A stretch of 64,000 bases of DNA from Flavobacterium cheongpyeongense (GTDB lineage Bacteria > Bacteroidota > Bacteroidia > Flavobacteriales > Flavobacteriaceae). This document shows, piece after piece, positions 56,901 to 64,000 of this stretch. Numbering within the stretch: the stretch's first letter is position 1; every line of letters starts with the position of its first letter. The notes beneath the pieces are model-generated. The model was not told the DNA's origin. It did not search any database and worked only from the letters and a program-made list of their open reading frames with translations. The DNA lies in assembly GCF_003202435.1 (NCBI RefSeq), contig NZ_QJHK01000001.1, positions 489,326-553,325 of the forward strand, read 5' to 3'. The position numbers were made by a program, and so were the translations under genes.

Positions 56901-59893
56901 GTGTTAATGATTTTGGGGGAATTGGAGATTTTAATAAAGACGGAATCGACGACTATATTTTTAAAGAGACTGATGGTACAGTGAACCTCTTGTATGGTAA
57001 AAATACCTGGACTACCGGTGTTGATCTTTCTACTCTGACACCTAAAGATGGATTAAAAATAAATATTGGATTTTATCCTTATAAAACGGCATCAAGTTTT
57101 GCAGGGGACATTAATAATGACGGATTTGATGATATTATTATTGGAAACAATAAATATTACTCACCATTTGAATCGATTAAAATAAACGAAGACCCGGGAA
57201 AAGCCTATGTTATATATGGGAAAACTGTAGTTAATGATACAGAAAAACCTGTTATGACTAATTGCCCTTCAAATAAAATTCTTGCCATTGGAGATGTAAT
57301 TCCAGATTATAAAACAGCTGTTACTGTAACTGATAATTGCGATAATAATCCAATAATAACACAAAGTCCGGTACCTGGAACGGTATATACAGGAGGTGTA
57401 CAAACGATCACTTTAAAAGCAACAGATAGCAGTACAAATGAAGAGACATGCACTTTTACAATAGCCGCTAATGCAGATCTGGCACCCGTATTAATCTGTC
57501 CGGGAAATCAACTTTTAGCTTGTGGGTCTCTAGTTCCTGATTATTTAAATTTATTGAATGTTAGAGATGATACAGCTGGTACTATAGAATTAACACAATA
57601 TCCTGGAGAAGGATCAACTTTTTTTGACGGAATGCAGATCGACTTTTCAGCAAAAGATAAAGCGGGAAATATCAGCAATTGTAGTATTATTATAAACGCT
57701 TCTGGCACAGATACAGCACCTCCAACATTTACATGTCCTGCGAATGTGACTTTAAACTGCGGAGACGTTATTCCGAATTACGCGATAGATCCAATGATGA
57801 ATTTGGACGATAATTGCAGTCAAAATGTACAATATGAAATAACACCAGCACCAGGAACTCCATTTTATGACGGAATTTTAATTAAAATAAAATATACAGA
57901 TGAATCAGGAAATTTTGATACCTGCAGTTTTAATGTACATTTAGCCACACCAGATCTTACACCTCCAGCTATTGCCTGTATTACAGATCAAAACTTAGCT
58001 TGTGGAAGCATATTACCGGATTACAGGAGTTTGGTTTCTGCCACAGATAATTGTCTCGGAACGATTACCTACACACAAAATCCAATGGCAGGAAGTGCTT
58101 TTACACCTGGAATGACAGTCACCATTACAGCCAAAGATGTTTCGAATAATAGTTCAATTTGTAGTTTTAAAGTTAACGCTTCCGCAGATGGAATCCCGCC
58201 TGTAATTGCCTGTATTGGAGATCAAATATTGTCATGCGGAAGTACAATTCCGGATTATACAACCTTAATAACAGTAACTGATAATTGTGATGCGTCGCCA
58301 GTTCTGACACAAAATCCAATGCCAGGAAGTACTTTCACAGATGGAATGACAATTACCATTACAGCCAAAGATATTTCGAATAATAGTTCAATTTGTAGTT
58401 TTAAAGTTAACGCTTCCGCAGATGGAATCCCGCCTGTAATTGCCTGTATTGGAGATCAGGTATTGTCATGCGGAAGTACAATTCCGGACTATACAACCTT
58501 AATAACAGTGACTGATAATTGTGATGCGTCGCCAGTTCTGACACAAAATCCAATGCCAGGAAGTGTTTTCACAGATGGAATGACAATTACCATTACTGCA
58601 AAAGATGTTTCGAATAATAGTTCAATTTGTAGTTTTAAAATAACCACTTCCGCAGATACGACTTCACCTGTAATTACCTGTATTGGAGATCAGAAATTAT
58701 CATGTGGCAGCATAATTCCAGATTATACGCCTTTAGTTTCAGCAAATGATAATTGCGATTCTTCACCAATAATTACACAAAGTCCTTCTGTGGGAAGTGT
58801 TTTTACAGACGGAATGACGATTACCATTACTGCCAAAGATGTTTCGAATAATAGTTCAATTTGTAGTTTTAAAGTAAATACTTCTGCAGATGTAACAGTG
58901 CCATTAATTACGTGTATTGCAGATCAAAATTTAGCTTTTGGAACTGTTTTACCGGATTATCGATCAATGATTGTTACAACGGATAATTGCGACTCGAATT
59001 TAACAATAACCCAAACACCAATCGCCGGAACAAATGTTACTGATGGAATGAGTGTTACTATGAATGTTTCTGATAACAGCGGAAATCCGGCATCTTGTTC
59101 ATTTAAAATCCATATTTTACAAGATACCGAAGCACCAGCTTTTTCATGTATTACAGATCAGGTATTGGATTGCAGTCTCAACACAGTTCCGGATTATACA
59201 AAAATGATTTTTGCAACTGATAATACGGATCCAAATCCAATCATCACACAAACACCAAATCCTGGAAGTTTATTTTCTGATGGAATGACAATTACTATAA
59301 AAGTTTCAGATAAAAACAATAACACTTCAAACTGTTCTTTTCAGCTATTTATTGATCCGGTGTTAGTGGATGCTGGTGATGATGTACAAATAAACGAAGG
59401 TGAAACAGTGCAGCTTTATGCTTTGGCATTAGAAAAAGGAACTTTTTCCTGGTCACCAGCAACAGGACTGAGCATTGCTGAAATCGCAAACCCAATTGCA
59501 AAACCTACAGAAACAACAACTTATAAGGTTGTTTTTACGAATTCGAACGGCTGTAAGGCAGAAGATTCTGTTACCATAACAGTTATTCCTTTAGAAAAAG
59601 ATGAAACAAAATATGGCTTTTCACCAAACGGAGACGGCATAAATGATTTTTGGGAAATTGACGATATAACAGATTATCCAAACAACGAGATCCTGATTTA
59701 CAACCGCTGGGGCGATTTGGTTTTCCAAACCAAAGACTACAATAATTCAACAAATGTATTTACCGGAATTGCCAATAAAAGCCGAAGCCTGGGAGCTAAT
59801 CAACTGCCAGAAGGAACTTATTTCTTTGAAATCCGCACAGAACAGCCCAATCACTTTAAGAAAACCAAGGGATATCTTGTTTTAAAACGTTAA
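53984..59893 (+). CDS. Giant FG-GAP/HYR-repeat surface protein with T9SS type B sorting domain
   Basis: 1969 aa with an export signal (AVLGLLLFFWSTAIVYGQ). Two blocks of integrin-alpha-like FG-GAP repeats (about residues 30-520 and 615-1080; for example GDINGDGIPDIMIGAPGADF) bind calcium. One HYR-type unit separates them, and nine further HYR units follow (about 1085-1790, starting like PPVIACIGDQILSCGSTIPD). Two adjacent HYR units are near-identical at DNA level with a 234-bp period (58201 and 58435), which points to recent duplication. A PKD/Ig-like unit precedes the C-terminal type B sorting domain (FSPNGDGINDFWEI, IYNRWGDLVFQ, GTYFFEIRTEQ). It is probably an adhesin or matrix protein exported by T9SS. 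The PorP/SprF gene follows after 3 bp. Confidence 0.9.
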   Translation: MIKNYRIFPCLKAVLGLLLFFWSTAIVYGQNGCPQVAKSILDGANGFKIDGKAAKDDLGFKTKSAGDINGDGIPDIMIGAPGADFGGLSNVGEIYVVFGGSGFSFDSFDVATLNGTNGFVIRGVIAEEKLGAMISSVGDFNQDGIDDIIVGDNFNSGGKGTAFIFYGKNSGFLPLYNRTDIDNSKGLFITLDAAAATTVKDVSAAGDVNHDGIPDVVITENLSGKTNYYIIFGNASVSSLNTSLLSGANGCTIKGYLQSGSGTDSTARNAGDVNHDGIGDLIIGCPSYAEGLDYGAGRVVVLFGKNSVFPAIIQLESLNAADGFVITNSGSYNNLGKSVAAVGDFNADGIDDFIIGAPGKALAGQNSVGEAYVVFGRSTFPATFTIESLNTSTGVIFQGKDLGSQFGFTVAGIFDVNNDGKSDIAISSKRGIANNGSVYVVFGGSTSTGIVMEKTILNTIGYQIFDSYDGYSTNIFGCDVAGIRDFNQDGKNDFILGYIRNADYYGDKGNAYIFYGEKIDRIDAVKPTISCPINEQLFANTSLPNYVSLLPNLIDNCTYVNNYDLSITQNPPQGTLFTGDTNVTITVTDLAGNTNSCTFLVKLKSPPPAPDCKTLTYSPENLDGSNGFAIIGENGTVNTGYSVDKAGDVNGDGISDFIVSAMGSSYPFSGTFSNTNDFIKSKIYVVFGKSTGFPSVVDLKYLNGTNGFKIIDDINLKADDQTGYKVSAAGDLNKDGIDDFMFSAPTRKGANWNVGALYVIFGKSSGFPAEMLLSNLDGSNGFTFMGNNYYEAAGYSIDAIGDFNNDGFDDIALAGTGYVEKVFVIYGKNGSFPALILGTDINGTNGCLITSSSTDKVGRSVTGLGDVNGDGIPDIAVSTYDGVKKYVIYGRSGFPGTFNVDNLNGSNGFVATHSSASLKYGTISKVGDLNHDGLNDISFSGIYILFGSSGFPASVNLNNLDGTNGFKILSGSGVNDFGGIGDFNKDGIDDYIFKETDGTVNLLYGKNTWTTGVDLSTLTPKDGLKINIGFYPYKTASSFAGDINNDGFDDIIIGNNKYYSPFESIKINEDPGKAYVIYGKTVVNDTEKPVMTNCPSNKILAIGDVIPDYKTAVTVTDNCDNNPIITQSPVPGTVYTGGVQTITLKATDSSTNEETCTFTIAANADLAPVLICPGNQLLACGSLVPDYLNLLNVRDDTAGTIELTQYPGEGSTFFDGMQIDFSAKDKAGNISNCSIIINASGTDTAPPTFTCPANVTLNCGDVIPNYAIDPMMNLDDNCSQNVQYEITPAPGTPFYDGILIKIKYTDESGNFDTCSFNVHLATPDLTPPAIACITDQNLACGSILPDYRSLVSATDNCLGTITYTQNPMAGSAFTPGMTVTITAKDVSNNSSICSFKVNASADGIPPVIACIGDQILSCGSTIPDYTTLITVTDNCDASPVLTQNPMPGSTFTDGMTITITAKDISNNSSICSFKVNASADGIPPVIACIGDQVLSCGSTIPDYTTLITVTDNCDASPVLTQNPMPGSVFTDGMTITITAKDVSNNSSICSFKITTSADTTSPVITCIGDQKLSCGSIIPDYTPLVSANDNCDSSPIITQSPSVGSVFTDGMTITITAKDVSNNSSICSFKVNTSADVTVPLITCIADQNLAFGTVLPDYRSMIVTTDNCDSNLTITQTPIAGTNVTDGMSVTMNVSDNSGNPASCSFKIHILQDTEAPAFSCITDQVLDCSLNTVPDYTKMIFATDNTDPNPIITQTPNPGSLFSDGMTITIKVSDKNNNTSNCSFQLFIDPVLVDAGDDVQINEGETVQLYALALEKGTFSWSPATGLSIAEIANPIAKPTETTTYKVVFTNSNGCKAEDSVTITVIPLEKDETKYGFSPNGDGINDFWEIDDITDYPNNEILIYNRWGDLVFQTKDYNNSTNVFTGIANKSRSLGANQLPEGTYFFEIRTEQPNHFKKTKGYLVLKR

Positions 59894-59896
59894 TTC

Positions 59897-60814
59897 ATGA
59901 AAAGTAAAATCAATATAATCTTAGCCCTATTTATAACAATCATTGTTTTAGAAAGCGCTTCTGGACAGCAGACGCCTGTTTTTTCAAGTTATAATTATAA
60001 TGCCGTTCTCATAAATCCTGCCCATGCCGGATATTATAATACTATTGATATGGTTATGACCACAAACGGATATTTTAATTCGATAGACGGAAGTCCAAAG
60101 AATTTTGACTTCTCCGTAAATAAATTAACCTGGGGAGAGAAAATTGGTTTGGCAGCAGGAATTTCTTATGACGAGATAGGCGTAACCAATACGGCTAGTT
60201 TCTTTACATCCTATTCCTATAAAATCTATTATGATTCTGATTATAAATACGGAAAATGGTGGGCATACGATCCTAATATAATTTCGTTTGGAGTTACAGC
60301 GGGAGCCATGCTTTACAATGAAAACTTAACAAAGCTTGGGATCCAAGATGACCCTGAATTTCAGGAAAACATAAACAGTTTTACACCTACGTTTGGAGTT
60401 GGTTTTTTATACAACCGCGACCAGATTTATTTCGGATTGTCATCGCCAAATTTGTTAAGTTCTGCTTTTAATTCGAATAATAATACCAATTTAAAAAACG
60501 TGTATTACAGTTATTTTGGCTATAAGTTTTTTACAAACCGTTTTGAAGAAGTACTGGTTAATCCTAGTGTTTTATTCAAATATGCAGAGGGAGCGCCATT
60601 TCAGGCCGACTTAAATCTTTTAATCAATTACAAAAATAAAGTAGAATTTGGCGGAGGTTACAGAACCTCTAAGTCACTAAACTTTCTGGCCGGATTTCAT
60701 CTTTCAGATAATTTCAGGGTCATCTGTACGTACAATAAATCAATTGAGAATATAGTGATTCCGGACAACTTTGGATTAGTGTTAAATTACAGATTAGGAA
60801 AAGGCTTCGAGTGA
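59897..60814 (+). CDS. PorP/SprF-family T9SS outer-membrane protein
   Basis: 305 aa with a signal peptide (ends near ESASGQQ). It begins with the family motif PVFSSYNYNAVLINPAHAGY and continues as a 14-strand-like barrel (FGVGFLYNRDQIYFGLSSPN, FGGGYRTSKSLNFLAGFH). Members are needed for secretion and attachment of specific type B-tailed partners. The partner is the 1969-aa protein 3 bp upstream; the pair forms the standard two-gene unit. Confidence 0.9.
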   Translation: MKSKINIILALFITIIVLESASGQQTPVFSSYNYNAVLINPAHAGYYNTIDMVMTTNGYFNSIDGSPKNFDFSVNKLTWGEKIGLAAGISYDEIGVTNTASFFTSYSYKIYYDSDYKYGKWWAYDPNIISFGVTAGAMLYNENLTKLGIQDDPEFQENINSFTPTFGVGFLYNRDQIYFGLSSPNLLSSAFNSNNNTNLKNVYYSYFGYKFFTNRFEEVLVNPSVLFKYAEGAPFQADLNLLINYKNKVEFGGGYRTSKSLNFLAGFHLSDNFRVICTYNKSIENIVIPDNFGLVLNYRLGKGFE

Positions 60815-61110
60815 TTAATTTACTCAACCATTTTAAACTGCATATTTTTATAAGACCCTCCGTATTTGCGGCAGTCAGTTTGGATAATAAATTACGGCGG
60901 TAGTAAATGTTTTCGGGGATTTCCGCCGTCATAGTAGCAGGCAATCAAAACTAAAATAGCCTTTCGAAAAACGGTGTCTGCTTAAATTATAAAACTGTTT
61001 TTATCCTTGAACTGTTAATCCTGTATTTTTATTCTAATTCTTCCCAAAAAACGGCTAAAATAGTTATGAAACACAAGATAGGAGCTATTTTTGACCCTTT
61101 TGCTGACACT
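60815..61110. other. Intergenic region with a terminator-like hairpin
   Basis: A 7-bp stem ACGGCGG/CCGCCGT (60894-60929) follows the PorP/SprF gene without a clear T run. No ORF. Confidence 0.4.
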
Positions 61111-61180
61111 ATTCAAAACGTCAGTTCGGGTGTTTTCTATCGAAAATTATCCGAACTGACGAAAAATTATAATCAAAAAC
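61111..61180. repeat. Structured dispersed repeat, copy 2
   Basis: A perfect 10-bp inverted repeat GTCAGTTCGG/CCGAACTGAC (61120-61129 with 61151-61160). The segment 61134-61180 matches 37037-37083 at 40 of 47 positions. It lies next to the stop of the GH12 gene. Confidence 0.45.
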
Positions 61181-61221
61181 TGGTTACACCCAATGCGTTA
61201 TAATTGGGATTAGATGAAGAA

Positions 61222-61977
61222 TTAGTTACTGGTAACAGAATAACTATTACAGGTAAAATTTAACCCCGATCCGTTTGTACCATAAGAAGAGGTTATTTCA
61301 AATCCATATTGAACATCGCCAACAGTAATATTGCCAAACCATCCTTTGCTTTTTATCCAGTTCAAAATAGCCTTGGCATCAATAGTACCACTGTTTGTTT
61401 TTGATGTGCGTAAGAAAGAATATACATTATTTGAACCATTATTACCACGGAAGACATTCCACGTATGACCTCCAATACTTTGATTGGTATAAACTGCAAT
61501 TGCAGTTCCGGTAGCTGAATAATTATACGAAATTGGTTTTACATTACCACTGCCATTTGCATTTCCGGTATAATTCAGCCATAACATAATTTCATGTGAT
61601 TTGGCACTATCCCAGATATCGTAACATGATTCCCATGCACCACCAGCGGGTGTAGTAGCATTAAAGCTAGTACTAAGCGTATTGATAGTACTAAGGGTTT
61701 TACCAATATATTTGGTAGAATTTGGATAAGATTTAATGCCATCAGTATTAGGATGATTAGCCCAAACTCCCCATTGGCTGTAACTGTTTGCCCAAATAGA
61801 CTGGCTGCCGGCACCCGAACCCCATATATTGTTGTACACAGTGTACCCACCATTTGACCAGGTCGCATACTGGGCAGAGGATGACCAGTTCGCCTTAACC
61901 TCAGACTCGTTGCTTTCGTTTGCATCGCAACTCATAAACATAACACATAATGCCGCAAATAAGATTGTTTTTTTCAT
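61222..61977 (-). CDS. GH12-family endoglucanase/xyloglucanase-like lipoprotein
   Basis: 251 aa with a lipobox (LFAALCVMFMSCDAN). The mature part is a concanavalin-like jelly roll with GH12 features: YNNIWGSGAGSQSIW, the nucleophile region KSHEIMLWLNY (Glu near residue 130), GGHTWNVFRG, and the acid/base region VQYGFEITSS (Glu near residue 227). GH12 enzymes cut beta-1,4-glucans such as cellulose or xyloglucan. Surface anchoring as a lipoprotein suits a plant-polysaccharide degrader. It is a single gene, with no PUL (SusC/D) genes in view. Confidence 0.85.
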   Translation of the reverse strand: MKKTILFAALCVMFMSCDANESNESEVKANWSSSAQYATWSNGGYTVYNNIWGSGAGSQSIWANSYSQWGVWANHPNTDGIKSYPNSTKYIGKTLSTINTLSTSFNATTPAGGAWESCYDIWDSAKSHEIMLWLNYTGNANGSGNVKPISYNYSATGTAIAVYTNQSIGGHTWNVFRGNNGSNNVYSFLRTSKTNSGTIDAKAILNWIKSKGWFGNITVGDVQYGFEITSSYGTNGSGLNFTCNSYSVTSN

Positions 61978-62406
61978 AAATAAGTGGTTTTATAGTTAAT
62001 AAATTATATTAGCTAAGATATTGATAATTAGTTATTTTATTAAATATTTCTTAAATAAATAGTTATTTTTGAATATTTTTGATTAAAATATGATAATTAC
62101 CTATTTAAATGAGATAATTCCTGCTTAGTTCTGGTGAAAATGACCATAATAGCAATAAAAAAAATGTGAAATTCGTAATTTTAAAATGAAATAAATGATA
62201 TTTTGATGTTCTTTTGGAAATATAGATTTATAATATTTTGTTTATCTGTTAAATAACACGAATTACAGATGCGAGGCTGGTTAATAAAGAATAGCCGCTT
62301 TTCATAATTATCCCAGAAAATTTTCGGAATTTTAAATCATTATGAGGGTATAAGATGCAGTAATATTTTTTGTTTAAAAGAAGAGAAGAATGAAAATACA
62401 AAAGAT
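61978..62406. other. Very AT-rich intergenic region
   Basis: About 430 bp between two minus-strand lipoprotein genes; must hold the GH12 promoter, but no TAnnTTTG box is clear. No ORF supported. Confidence 0.4.
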
Positions 62407-62880
62407 TTACTTTCCTAAATTGGCCACCCATACATTATCGGATTTACCTGCACCCATTTCAATATAAGTACTGCTCATCATAGCTTTGCAATGATCAATG
62501 CTATTCTTCCATCCGGCTACCACCTCTGCAGGATTACTATAATTTCGGGCAATAACTTCACCAATAAAGTTTCCTGTATAACCTAAGGTAATGGCTCTTT
62601 GTATTGGGCTTGTTCCTTCTGGGGAAATATGGGAAAAATAATTCCGTACATTCATATCATGAGCATAATTGATGGCGGTATGGGTCAATATAGAGTTGCT
62701 TACTAATTCAGGTACAGGAGGCATATCATCATCGCCACATTTACATCCTGTTACCCTTAGTTTATTAATTTCAATCAAAACAGGATTGGTTACATTCGTA
62801 TCCACCACAGGAGTTTCATTATCATCGCAAGAAAATAAGAATAGTGCTAAAATGAAAAAAAATAAATATTTTGAATCCAT
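62407..62880 (-). CDS. CAP/SCP-domain lipoprotein
   Basis: 157 aa from the ATG at 62880, followed by the lipobox FFILALFLFSCDDN (the ORF extends to 62943 but adds 21 residues in front). The CAP domain is compact: LIEINKLRVTG at the N-terminus, THTAINYAHDMNVRNYFSHI (His and Tyr of the CAP cavity), GENxA-like IGEVIARNYSNPAEVVAGWK, and HCKAMMSSTYIEMGAG at the C-terminus. Function in bacteria is mostly unknown; some CAP proteins bind lipids or act on the envelope. The CKCGDDD insertion is unusual. Confidence 0.85.
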   Translation of the reverse strand: MDSKYLFFFILALFLFSCDDNETPVVDTNVTNPVLIEINKLRVTGCKCGDDDMPPVPELVSNSILTHTAINYAHDMNVRNYFSHISPEGTSPIQRAITLGYTGNFIGEVIARNYSNPAEVVAGWKNSIDHCKAMMSSTYIEMGAGKSDNVWVANLGK

Positions 62881-63364
62881 TATAAAATAATGATTGTTGT
62901 CTGATAGAAGAGAAGGCAAATTAATGGCTTCTCGAAAGGTCATAATTTAGTGTTGCAAAACCCAAATCCTGATGAACAAAAATAAGTATTTTTTGACTAA
63001 ATCTATTTTAGACACTTGATTTCTTTACTAGCCATGAAGTTTTTGGGCTAATGCTTCGTTTATCAGGTAAAGCGTAAACGGTTAAGATCAAACCTGATCG
63101 GCTTGGTTATGTATAACGTTCAGCAGATTGGCAGAATTATGTTCAAAGCATGATGCTCGCACCCAAATGCTACTTTTGATCCTTTATATTTCGACTTTGG
63201 GGACCAATTATACCACGTTTGATAAATCAATTTTAGCTCCTTATTTGGAAGGTAAAGACTAGATTGGGTGAAAACGTTACTTATTATGCAGACTTTCAGA
63301 ATCAATACAAAATTCTTATTCAGTACATCCCATTAAAAGCTCCAAATGCTGACATAATTCCCCT
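62881..63364. other. Intergenic region before the REP/RAYT remnant
   Basis: No supported gene. A short segment TATAACGTTCAGCAGATTGG (63113) resembles the cassette-boundary sequence at about 43742 (ACGTTAGCAG), but the match is short. Confidence 0.35.
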
Positions 63365-63425
63365 CTGGGTTCGTTTGCAACGAGTTCCTACTTTACTTAA
63401 AAGATAAATCGTAGCGTTTGCAACC
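63365..63425. repeat. BIME-like REP pair next to the RAYT remnant
   Basis: TCGTT-TGC-AACGA followed by GTTCCTAC, then about 20 nt and GTAGCGTTTGCAAC. The last 14 bases are identical to the REPs at the toxin-cassette junctions (30111, 32849 and, in part, 35131). This places the junction repeats in the family of the RAYT below. Confidence 0.75.
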
Positions 63426-63438
63426 TCTATTAAATACA

Positions 63439-63810
63439 TTACCATAAAGGTTCAATATTTAGGTTACAAAAAACAGTGTTGTCTTCTTCATAATTTCTAT
63501 AACTACTATTTACATAATCTCGTTCATAAAAAACAATTTTTGCTTCAACTGGATTATAATGGATGTAGTTTACACGTTGTTCTATTTTTCCCAAAGTATC
63601 TAAGATAACGGGATGAAATCCATCTTTTCACAATTTATAATTCTTAGCTCTTCCTGATTTTTGAGCTTCAAAACTAAATTTTTTTAATAACCATTCTCTC
63701 CTGCTTTATGGATGTTATTGTATTGCTTTTATTAATTTTTTTGAGGTATACTTTTTAAAATCACGTATAGTGGGCACTGTACTATCAATGACTTTGTATT
63801 TCTCAGACAT
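63439..63810 (-). pseudogene. REP-associated tyrosine transposase (RAYT/IS200-like), decayed
   Basis: In a single frame the minus strand reads MSEKYKVIDSTVPT, then DFKKYTSKKLIKAIQ, a stop, EWLLKKFSFEAQKSG, NYKL, a stop (TGA where Trp is usual), KDGFHPVILDTL, IEQRVNYIHYNPVEAKIVF and DYVNSSYRNYEEDNTVFC. This is the recognisable backbone of Bacteroidota RAYTs. Three in-frame stops are present. The middle, which should hold the HUH metal motif and its surroundings, has been deleted between residues 14 and 15. The C-terminal Tyr-rich region remains. RAYTs act on REP hairpins with a GTAG foot; such a pair lies directly next to the 3' end. It is no longer active. Confidence 0.8.
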
Positions 63811-63846
63811 TCTTTTTTTCAAATATATTGATTTTAAATCATTGTT

Positions 63847-63880
63847 TTCCGATATAAATAATCGGAACGTTTTTTTTTTC
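63847..63880 (+). terminator. Terminator-like hairpin near the window end
   Basis: Stem TTCCGAT/ATCGGAA with a 7-nt loop followed by a run of ten T. No plus-strand gene is seen before it. Confidence 0.4.
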
Positions 63881-64000
63881 TTTATTCTTCAAGGCTTTAC
63901 GAGGTTTTAACCTAGTTCAGCTTGTTTTCGACTACTTTATTGAGAATTCGATGTACTAAAAAATATAATTTTTGGTTTGTTCTATCGAATTTTATCCGGT

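Noticed and set aside
63120..63305. 61-aa minus-strand ORF before the RAYT remnant
   Set aside because: No signal, domain or upstream context. A cassette-like boundary nearby is too short to rely on.

Overview
The window looks like a chromosomal segment of a Flavobacterium-like member of the Bacteroidota. The DNA is AT-rich, and several genes have the Bacteroidota -7 box TAnnTTTG. There are type IX secretion (T9SS) sorting tails of both type A and type B, a PorP/SprF partner, many lipoproteins, and giant DUF6443/RHS-type proteins. I saw no tRNA, rRNA or CRISPR array.

Layout. 1-1.3 kb: the 3' part of a secreted alkaline phosphatase. 1.6-6.7 kb: minus-strand surface genes (M28 peptidase, OmpA-tailed fibre-like protein, beta-barrel, T9SS type A protein). 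7.3-28.1 kb: a polymorphic-toxin locus. It starts with an OmpH/Skp-like protein and a lipoprotein, followed by a 2015-aa RHS-partner protein, a small secreted protein carrying a 'lost tail' module, a 4149-aa RHS protein with a C-terminal toxin tip, and an overlapping lipoprotein that is probably its immunity protein. 28.1-35.1 kb: a reservoir of orphan tips. It holds one core-less HExxH metallopeptidase-like remnant and two full orphan tip cassettes, each followed by an overlapping membrane or lipoprotein-type immunity candidate. The two full cassettes start inside a copy of the parental TSP3/RHS-core coding sequence and are separated by REP/BIME-like palindromic repeats and intrinsic terminators. 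35.4-52.5 kb: signalling genes (two HPK7-type kinases with NarL/LuxR regulators, and a Rcp1-like regulator next to a multi-PAS kinase) mixed with phosphate-ester hydrolases (metallophosphoesterase, PI-PLC-like) and small cassette-like hypotheticals. 53-60.8 kb: a TerB-like gene and a 1969-aa FG-GAP/HYR protein with a T9SS type B tail plus its PorP/SprF partner. 61-64 kb: a GH12 endoglucanase-like lipoprotein, a CAP-domain lipoprotein, and a decayed REP-associated tyrosine transposase (RAYT).

Most interesting signal. The toxin locus looks built for tip exchange by homologous recombination. About 790 bp of near-identical sequence is shared between the expressed RHS gene and orphan cassette 1, and a 961-bp near-identical direct repeat is shared by cassettes 1 and 2. 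The repeats at the junctions are head-to-head REP pairs of the same family as the pair beside the RAYT pseudogene about 28 kb away. This links REP/RAYT elements to the building of a toxin-cassette array. All functions are inferred from the sequence; no database search was run.
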